Source of the DNA: Solea solea
Taxonomy: Eukaryota > Chordata > Actinopteri > Pleuronectiformes > Soleidae
Direction of reading: 5' to 3'
Assembly (NCBI RefSeq): GCF_958295425.1
Contig: NW_026704059.1
Location: 186,001-250,000 of the forward strand
DNA: 64,000 nucleotides
Position 1 is the stretch's first letter; the number at the start of each line of letters is the position of its first letter. The position numbers were made by a program, and so were the translations under genes. The notes beneath the pieces are model-generated. The model did not search any database and was not told the DNA's origin. It was given only the letters and a program-made list of their open reading frames with translations. Positions 51,501 to 61,200 of this stretch are shown here, piece after piece.

Positions 51501-53180
51501 GGTATATGCCTTCAGTGTTTGATTTTGCAATGATTTCACTGTTTGGATGTGTTTTTCTATTTGTGTCTGTTTTTGTGCACATTCAGCAAGTATACGGCTG
51601 TTTTCTGATTTTTTTCAATTTTCTACTGTCCCATAACATAAACCTCACAAATAAAGTTAAAATCTTATAAGATATAGTTATATGCCTTCAGTGTTTGATT
51701 TTGCAATGATTTCACTGTTTGGATGTGTTTTTCTATTTGTGTCTGTTTTTGTGCAAGTATACGGCTGTTTTCTGATTTTTTTCAATTTTCTACTGTCCCA
51801 TAACATAAACCTCACAAATGAAGTTAAAATCTTATAAGATATAGTTATATGCCTTCAGTGTTTGATTTTGCAATGATTTCACTGTTTGGATGTGTTTTTC
51901 TATTTGTGTCTGTTTTTGTGCAAGTATACGGCTGTTTTCTGATTTTTTTCAATTTTCTACTGTCCCATAACATAAACCTCACAAATAAAGTTAACATCTT
52001 ATAAGATATACTTCTGTACCCTCAGTGTTTGATTTTGCAATGATTTCACTGTTTGGATGTGTTTTTCTATTTGTGTCTGTTTTTGTGCACATTCAGCAAG
52101 TATACGGCTGTTTTCTGATTTTTTTCAATTTTCTACTGTCCCATAACATAAACCTCACAAATAAAGTTAAAATCTTATAAGATATAGTTATATGCCTTCA
52201 GTGTTTGATTTTGCAATGATTTCACTGTTTGGATGTGTTTTTCTATTTGTGTCTGTTTTTGTGCAAGTATACGGCTCTTTTCTGATTTTTTTCAATTTTC
52301 TACTGTCCCATAACATAAACCTCACAAATAAAGTTAACATCTTATAAGATATACTTCTGTACCCTCAGTGTTTGATTTTGCAATGATTTCACTGTTTGGA
52401 TGTGTTTTTCTATTTGTGTCTGTTTTTGTGCAAGTATACGGCTCTTTTCTGATTTTTTTCAATTTTCTACTGTCCCATAACATAAACCTCACAAATAAAG
52501 TTAAAATCTTATAAGATATAGTTATATGCCTTCAGTGTTTGATTTTGCAATGATTTCACTGTTTGGATGTGTTTTTCTATTTGTGTCTGTTTATGTGCAA
52601 GTATACGGCTGTTTTCTGATTTTTTTCAATTTTCTACTGTCCCATAACATAAACCTCACAAATAAAGTTAACATCTTATAAGATATACTTCTGTACCCTC
52701 AGTGTTTGATTTTGCAATGATTTCACTGTTTGGATTTGTTTTTCTATTTGTGTCTGTTTTTGTGCAAGTATACGGCTCTTTTCTGATTTTTTTCAATTTT
52801 CTACTGTCCCATAACATAAACCTCACAAATAAAGTTAACATCTTATAAGATATACTTCTGTACCCTCAGTGTTTGATTTTGCAATGATTTCACTGTTTGG
52901 ATGTGTTTTTCTATTTGTGTCTGTTTTTGTGCAAGTATACGGCTCTTTTCTGATTTTTTTCAATTTTCTACTGTCCCATAACATAAACCTCACAAATAAA
53001 GTTAAAATCTTATAAGATATAGTTATATGCCTTCAGTGTTTGATTTTGCAATGATTTCACTGTTTGGATGTGTTTTTCTATTTGTGTCTGTTTTTGTGCA
53101 CATTCAGCAAGTATACGGCTGTTTTCTGATTTTTTTCAATTTTCTACTGTCCCATAACATAAACCTCACAAATAAAGTTA
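45511..53180 (+). repeat. Array segment 8: monomers 267-311
   Basis: Order: CL ML MS MS CaS K2L GL MS MS CL; ML MS MS CS CS CL MS CaS MS CL; CaS MS CL KS MS CL ML MS CaS K2L; GL MS MS CaS K2L GL MS MS CL MS; CS MS CS CS ML. Two partial super-copies are visible: 45344-45863 matches 49601-50120 (520 bp, offset 4257) through the 177-bp C monomer and the following M monomer with cttaagtg. Both are followed within two monomers by the 5-mer described separately. ctaatgag with tttgg marks M units at 47403 and 48247. No genes seen. Confidence 0.88.
50288..51993 (+). repeat. Tandem 5-mer (2 x 853 bp), third copy at 46198-47050
   Basis: CaS-K2L-GL-MS-MS occurs at 50288-51140 and 51141-51993, and once at 46198-47050. 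All Ca units have tcaatgtttg, all K2 units end in aataagg, and all first M units end in aatgaag. The first tandem copy has a 1-bp deletion (gtgtttatttt, monomer 50455) and a 1-bp T insertion (monomer 50973), which cancel to keep 853 bp. Confidence 0.88.
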
Positions 53181-56100
53181 AAATCTTATAAGATATAGTT
53201 ATTTACCCTCAGTGTTTGATTTTGCAATGATTTCACTGTTTGGATGTGTTTTTCTATTTGTGTCTGTTTTTGTGCACATTCAGCAAGTATACGGCTGTTT
53301 TCTGATTTTTTTCAATTTTCTACTGTCCCATAACATAAACCTCACAAATAAAGTTAAAATATTATAAGATATAGGTATATGCCTTCAGTGTTTGATTTTG
53401 CAATGATTTCAATGTTTGGATGTGTTTTTCTATTTGTGTCTGTTTTTGTGCAAGTATACGGCTGTTTTCTGATTTTTTTCAATTTTCTACTGTCCCATAA
53501 CATAAACCTCACAAATAAAGTTAAAATCTTATAAGATATAGTTATATGCCTTCAGTGTTTGATTTTGCAATGATTTCACTGTTTGGATGTGTTTTTCTAT
53601 TTGTGTCTGTTTATATGCAAGTATACGGCTGTTTTCTGATTTTTTTCAATTTTCTACTGTCCCATAACATAAACCTCACAAATAAAGTTAAAATCTTATA
53701 AGATATAGTTATTTACCCTCAGTGTTTGGTTTTGCAATGATTTCACTGTTTGGATGTGTTTTTCTATTTGTGTCTGTTTTTGTGCACATTCAGCAAGTAT
53801 ACGGCTGTTTTCTGATTTTTTTCAATTTTCTACTGTCCCATAACATAAACCTCACAAATAAAGTTAAAATCTTATAAGATATAGTTATATGCCTTCAGTG
53901 TTTGATTTTGCAATGATTTCACTGTTTGGATGTGTTTTTCTATTTGTGTCTGTTTTTGTGCAAGTATACGGCTGTTTTCTGATTTTTTTCAATTTTCTAC
54001 TGTCCCATAACATAAACCTCACAAATAAAGTTAAAATCTTATAAGATATAGTTATTTACCCTCAGTGTTTGGTTTTGCAATGATTTCACTGTTTGGATTT
54101 GTTTTTCTATTTGTGTCTGTTTTTGTGCAAGTATACGGCTCTTTTCTGATTTTTTTCAATTTTCTACTGTCCCATAACATAAACCTCACAAATAAAGTTA
54201 AAATCTTATAAGATATAGTTATTTACCCTCAGTGTTTGGTTTTGCAATGATTTCACTGTTTGGATGTGTTTTTCTATTTGTGTCTGTTTTTGTGCACATT
54301 CAGCAAGTATACGGCTGTTTTCTGATTTTTTTCAATTTTCTACTGTCCCATAACATAAACCTCACAAATAAAGTTAAAATCTTATGAGATATAGTTATAT
54401 GCCTTCAGTGTTTGATTTTGCAATGATTTCACTGTTTGGATGTGTTTTTCTATTTGTGTCTGTTTTTGTGCAAGTATACGGCTGTTTTCTGATTTTTTTC
54501 AATTTTCTACTGTCCCATAACATAAACCTCACAAATAAAGTTAACATCTTATAAGATATACTTCTGTACCATCAGTGTTTGATTTTGCAATGATTTCACT
54601 GTTTGGATGTGTTTTTCTATTTGTGTCTGTTTTTGTGCAAGTATACGGCTGTTTTCTGATTTTTTTCAATTTTCTACTGTCCCATAACATAAACCTCACA
54701 AATAAAGTTAAAATCTTATAAGATATAGTTATATGCCTTCAGTGTTTGATTTTGCAATGATTTCACTGTTTGGATGTGTTTTTCTATTTGTGTCTGTTTA
54801 TGTGCAAGTATACGGCTGTTTTCTGATTTTTTTCAATTTTCTACTGTCCCATAACATAAACCTCACAAATAAAGTTAACATCTTATAAGATATACTTCTG
54901 TACCCTCAGTGTTTGATTTTGCAATGATTTCACTGTTTGGATGTGTTTTTCTATTTGTGTCTGTTTTTGTGCACATTCAGCAAGTATACGGCTGTTTTCT
55001 GATTTTTTTCAATTTTCTACTGTCCCATAACATAAACCTCACAAATAAAGTTAAAATCTTATAAGATATAGTTATATGCCTTCAGTGTTTGATTTTGCAA
55101 TGATTTCACTGTTTGGATGTGTTTTTCTATTTGTGTCTGTTTTTGTGCAAGTATACGGCTGTTTTCTGATTTTTTTCAATTTTCTACTGTCCCATAACAT
55201 AAACCTCACAAATAAAGTTAAAATCTTATAAGATATAGTTATATGCCTTCAGTGTTTGATTTTGCAATGATTTCACTGTTTGGATGTGTTTTTCTATTTG
55301 TGTCTGTTTATGTGCAAGTATACGGCTGTTTTCTGATTTTTTTCAATTTTCTACTGTCCCATAACATAAACCTCACAAATAAAGTTAACATCTTATAAGA
55401 TATACTTCTGTACCCTCAGTGTTTGATTTTGCAATGATTTCACTGTTTGGATTTGTTTTTCTATTTGTGTCTGTTTTTGTGCAAGTATACGGCTCTTTTC
55501 TGATTTTTTTCAATTTTCTACTGTCCCATAACATAAACCTCACAAATAAAGTTAACATCTTATAAGATATACTTCAGTACCCTCAGTGTTTGATTTTGCA
55601 ATGATTTCACTGTTTGGATGTGTTTTTCTATTTGTGTCTGTTTTTGTGCACATTCAGCAAGTATACGGCTGTTTTCTAATTTTTTTCAATTTTCTACTGT
55701 CCCATAACATAAACCTCACAAATAAAGTTAAAATCTTATAAGATATAGTTATTTACCCTCAGTGTTTGGTTTTGCAATGATTTCACTGTTTGGATGTGTT
55801 TTTCTATTTGTGTCTGTTTTTGTGCACATTCAGCAAGTATACGGCTGTTTTCTGATTTTTTTCAATTTTCTACTGTCCCATAACATAAACCTCACAAATA
55901 AAGTTAACATCTTATAAGATATACTTCTGTACCCTCAGTGTTTGATTTTGCAATGATTTCACTGTTTGGATGTGTTTTGCTATTTGTGTCTGTTTTTGTG
56001 CACATTCAGCAAGTATACGGCTCTTTTCTGATTTTTTTCAATTTTCTACTGTCCCATAACATAAACCTCACAAATAAAGTTAACATCTTATAAGATATAC

Positions 56101-58289
56101 TTCTGTACCCTCAGTGTTTGATTTTGCAATGATTTCACTGTTTGGATGTGTTTTTCTATTTGTGTCTGTTTTTGTGCACATTCAGCAAGTATACGGCTGT
56201 TTTCTGATTTTTTTCAATTTTCTACTGTCCCATAACATAAACCTCACAAATAAAGTTAAAATCTTATAAGATATAGTTATATGCCTTCAGTGTTTGATTT
56301 TGCAATGATTTCACTGTTTGGATGTGTTTTTCTATTTGTGTCTGTTTTTGTGCAAGTATATGGCTGTTTTCTGATTTTTTTTAATTTTCTACTGTCCCAT
56401 AACATAAACCTCACAAATAAAGTTAAAATCTTATAAGATATAGTTATATGCCTTCAGTGTTTGATTTTGCAATGATTTCACTGTTTGGATGTGTTTTTCT
56501 ATTTGTGTCTGTTTTTGTGCAAGTATACGGCTGTTTTCTGATTTTTTTCAATTTTCTACTGTCCCATAACATAAACCTCACAAATAAAGTTAAAATCTTA
56601 TGAGATATAGTTATATGCCTTCAGTGTTTGATTTTGCAATGATTTCACTGTTTGGATGTGTTTTTCTATTTGTGTCTGTTTTTGTGCAAGTATACGGCTG
56701 TTTTCTGATTTTTTTCAATTTTCTACTGTCCCATAACATAAACCTCACAAATAAAGTTAACATCTTATAAGATATACTTCTGTACCATCAGTGTTTGATT
56801 TTGCAATGATTTCACTGTTTGGATGTGTTTTTCTATTTGTGTCTGTTTTTGTGCAAGTATACGGCTGTTTTCTGATTTTTTTCAATTTTCTACTGTCCCA
56901 TAACATAAACCTCACAAATAAAGTTAACATCTTATAAGATATACTTCTGTACCATCAGTGTTTGATTTTGCAATGATTTCACTGTTTGGATGTGTTTTTC
57001 TATTTGTGTCTGTTTTTGTGCAAGTATACGGCTCTTTTCTGATTTTTTTCAATTTTCTACTGTCCCATAACATAAACCTCACAAATAAAGTTAACATCTT
57101 ATAAGATATACTTCTGTACCCTCAGTGTTTGATTTTGCAATGATTTCACTGTTTGGATGTGTTTTTCTATTTGTGTCTGTTTTTGTGCACATTCAGCAAG
57201 TATACGGCTGTTTTCTGATTTTTTTCAATTTTCTACTGTCCCATAACATAAACCTCACAAATAAAGTTAAAATCTTATAAGATATAGTTATTTACCCTCA
57301 GTGTTTGGTTTTGCAATGATTTCACTGTTTGGATGTGTTTTTCTATTTGTGTCTGTTTTTGTGCAAGTATACGGCTGTTTTCTGATTTTTTTCAATTTTC
57401 TACTGTCCCATAACATAAACCTCACAAATAAAGTTAAAATCTTATAAGATATAGTTATTTACCCTCAGTGTTTGATTTTGCAATGATTTCACTGTTTGGA
57501 TGTGTTTTTCTATTTGTGTCTGTTTTTGTGCACATTCAGCAAGTATACGGCTGTTTTCTGATTTTTTTCAATTTTCTACTGTCCCATAACATAAACCTCA
57601 CAAATAAAGTTAAAATATTATAAGATATAGGTATATGCCTTCATTGTTTGATTTTGCAATGATTTCAATGTTTGGATGTGTTTTTCTATTTGTGTCTGTT
57701 TTTGTGCAAGTATACGGCTGTTTTCTGATTTTTTTCAATTTTCTACTGTCCCATAACATAAACCTCACAAATAAAGTTAAAATCTTATAAGATATAGTTA
57801 TATGCCTTCAGTGTTTGATTTTGCAATGATTTCACTGTTTGGATGTGTTTTTCTATTTGTGTCTGTTTATATGCAAGTATACGGCTGTTTTCTGATTTTT
57901 TTCAATTTTCTACTGTCCCATAACATAAACCTCACAAATAAAGTTAAAATCTTATAAGATATAGTTATATGCCTTCAGTGTTTGATTTTGCAATGATTTC
58001 ACTGTTTGGATGTGTTTTTCTATTTGTGTCTGTTTTTGTGCACATTCAGCAAGTATACGGCTGTTTTCTGATTTTTTTCAATTTTCTACTGTCCCATAAC
58101 ATAAACCTCACAAATAAAGTTAAAATCTTATAAGATATAGTTATATGCCTTCAGTGTTTGATTTTGCAATGATTTCACTGTTTGGATGTGTTTTTCTATT
58201 TGTGTCTGTTTATGTGCAAGTATACGGCTGTTTTCTGATTTTTTTCAATTTTCTACTGTCCCATAACATAAACCTCACAAATAAAGTTA
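53181..58289 (+). repeat. Array segment 9: monomers 312-341, distant copies of segments 4 and 5
   Basis: Order: K2L GS MS; KL MS KS KL MS CaS MS CL MS MS; CS CL KL CL CL MS MS MS CaS CaS; CL KS K2L GS MS ML MS. 53691-55387 matches 26636-28332, and 57437-58289 matches 23743-24595 (offset 33694), including the cattgtttg and tttatatgc markers. The monomer at 56259 has tatatggc, a C-to-T change that removes the sole CpG. No genes seen. Confidence 0.88.
55388..56082 (+). repeat. 4-monomer block shared with 61554-62248
   Basis: CS CL KL CL over 695 bp, repeated at 61554-62248 (offset 6166). Private shared markers are cttcagtacc and tctaattt, both in the second monomer (55555 and 61721), and ttttgct with ggctctttt in a long fourth monomer (55907 and 62073). 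Confidence 0.88.
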
Positions 58290-61200
58290 ACATCTTATAA
58301 GATATACTTCTGTACCCTCAGTGTTTGATTTTGCAATGATTTCACTGTTTGGATGTGTTTTTCTATTTGTGTCTGTTTTTGTGCACATTCAGCAAGTATA
58401 CGGCTGTTTTCTGATTTTTTTCAATTTTCTACTGTCCCATAACATAAACCTCACAAATAAAGTTAAAATCTTATAAGATATAGTTATTTACCCTCAGTGT
58501 TTGGTTTTGCAATGATTTCACTGTTTGGATGTGTTTTTCTATTTGTGTCTGTTTTTGTGCACATTCAGCAAGTATACGGCTGTTTTCTGATTTTTTTAAA
58601 TTTTCTACTGTCCCATAACATAAACCTCACAAATAAAGTTAAAATCTTATAAGATATAGTTATATGCCTTCAGTGTTTGATTTTGCAATGATTTCACTGT
58701 TTGGATGTGTTTTGCTATTTGTGTCTGTTTTTGTGCACATTCAGCAAGTATACGGCTGTTTTCTGATTTTTTTCAATTTTCTACTGTCCCATAACATAAA
58801 CCTCACAAATAAAGTTAAAATCTTATAAGATATACTTCTCTACCCTCAGTGTTTGATTTTGCAATGATTTCACTGTTTGGATGTGTTTTTCTATTTGTGT
58901 CTGTTTTTGTGCAAGTATACGGCTGTTTTCTGATTTTTTTCAATTTTCTACTGTCCCATAACATAAACCTCACAAATAAAGTTAAAATCTTATAAGATAT
59001 AGTTATATGCCTTCAGTGTTTGATTTTGCAATGATTTCACTGTTTGGATGTGTTTTTCTATTTGTGTCTGTTTATGTGCAAGTATACGGCTGTTTTCTGA
59101 TTTTTTTCAATTTTCTACTGTCCCATAACATAAACCTCACAAATAAAGTTAACATCTTATAAGATATACTTCTGTACCCTCAGTGTTTGATTTTGCAATG
59201 ATTTCACTGTTTGGATGTGTTTTTCTATTTGTGTCTGTTTTTGTGCACATTCAGCAAGTATACGGCTGTTTTCTGATTTTTTTCAATTTTCTACTGTCCC
59301 ATAACATAAACCTCACAAATAAAGTTAAAATCTTATAAGATATAGTTATATGCCTTCAGTGTTTGATTTTGCAATGATTTCACTGTTTGGATGTGTTTTT
59401 CTATTTGTGTCTGTTTTTGTGCAAGTATACGGCTGTTTTCTGATTTTTTTCAATTTTCTACTGTCCCATAACATAAACCTCACAAATAAAGTTAACATCT
59501 TATAAGATATACTTCTGTACCCTCAGTGTTTGATTTTGCAATGATTTCACTGTTTGGATGTGTTTTTCTATTTGTGTCTGTTTTTGTGCACATTCAGCAA
59601 GTATACGGCTGTTTTCTGATTTTTTTCAATTTTCTACTGTCCCATAACATAAACCTCACAAATAAAGTTAAAATCTTATAAGATATAGTTATTTACCCTC
59701 AGTGTTTGGTTTTGCAATGATTTCACTGTTTGGATGTGTTTTTCTATTTGTGTCTGTTTTTGTGCACATTCAGCAAGTATACGGCTGTTTTCTGATTTTT
59801 TTAAATTTTCTACTGTCCCATAACATAAACCTCACAAATAAAGTTAAAATCTTATAAGATATAGTTATATGCCTTCAGTGTTTGATTTTGCAATGATTTC
59901 ACTGTTTGGATGTGTTTTGCTATTTGTGTCTGTTTTTGTGCACATTCAGCAAGTATACGGCTGTTTTCTGATTTTTTTCAATTTTCTACTGTCCCATAAC
60001 ATAAACCTCACAAATAAAGTTAAAATCTTATAAGATATACTTCTCTACCCTCAGTGTTTGATTTTGCAATGATTTCACTGTTTGGATGTGTTTTTCTATT
60101 TGTGTCTGTTTTTGTGCAAGTATACGGCTGTTTTCTGATTTTTTTCAATTTTCTACTGTCCCATAACATAAACCTCACAAATAAAGTTAAAATCTTATAA
60201 GATATAGTTATATGCCTTCAGTGTTTGATTTTGCAATGATTTCACTGTTTGGATGTGTTTTTCTATTTGTGTCTGTTTATGTGCAAGTATACGGCTGTTT
60301 TCTGATTTTTTTCAATTTTCTACTGTCCCATAACATAAACCTCACAAATAAAGTTAACATCTTATAAGATATACTTCTGTACCCTCAGTGTTTGATTTTG
60401 CAATGATTTCACTGTTTGGATGTGTTTTTCTATTTGTGTCTGTTTTTGTGCACATTCAGCAAGTATACGGCTGTTTTCTGATTTTTTTCAATTTTCTACT
60501 GTCCCATAACATAAACCTCACAAATAAAGTTAAAATCTTATAAGATATAGTTATATGCCTTCAGTGTTTGATTTTGCAATGATTTCACTGTTTGGATGTG
60601 TTTTTCTATTTGTGTCTGTTTTTGTGCAAGTATACGGCTGTTTTCTGATTTTTTTCAATTTTCTACTGTCCCATAACATAAACCTCACAAATAAAGTTAA
60701 AATCTTATAAGATATAGTTATATGCCTTCAGTGTTTGATTTTGCAATGATTTCACTGTTTGGATGTGTTTTTCTATTTGTGTCTGTTTATGTGCAAGTAT
60801 ACGGCTGTTTTCTGATTTTTTTCAATTTTCTACTGTCCCATAACATAAACCTCACAAATAAAGTTAACATCTTATAAGATATACTTCTGTACCCTCAGTG
60901 TTTGATTTTGCAATGATTTCACTGTTTGGATGTGTTTTTCTATTTGTGTCTGTTTTTGTGCACATTCAGCAAGTATACGGCTGTTTTCTGATTTTTTTCA
61001 ATTTTCTACTGTCCCATAACATAAACCTCACAAATAAAGTTAAAATCTTATAAGATATAGTTATTTACCCTCAGTGTTTGGTTTTGCAATGATTTCACTG
61101 TTTGGATGTGTTTTTCTATTTGTGTCTGTTTTTGTGCAAGTATACGGCTCTTTTCTGATTTTTTTCAATTTTCTACTGTCCCATAACATAAACCTCACAA

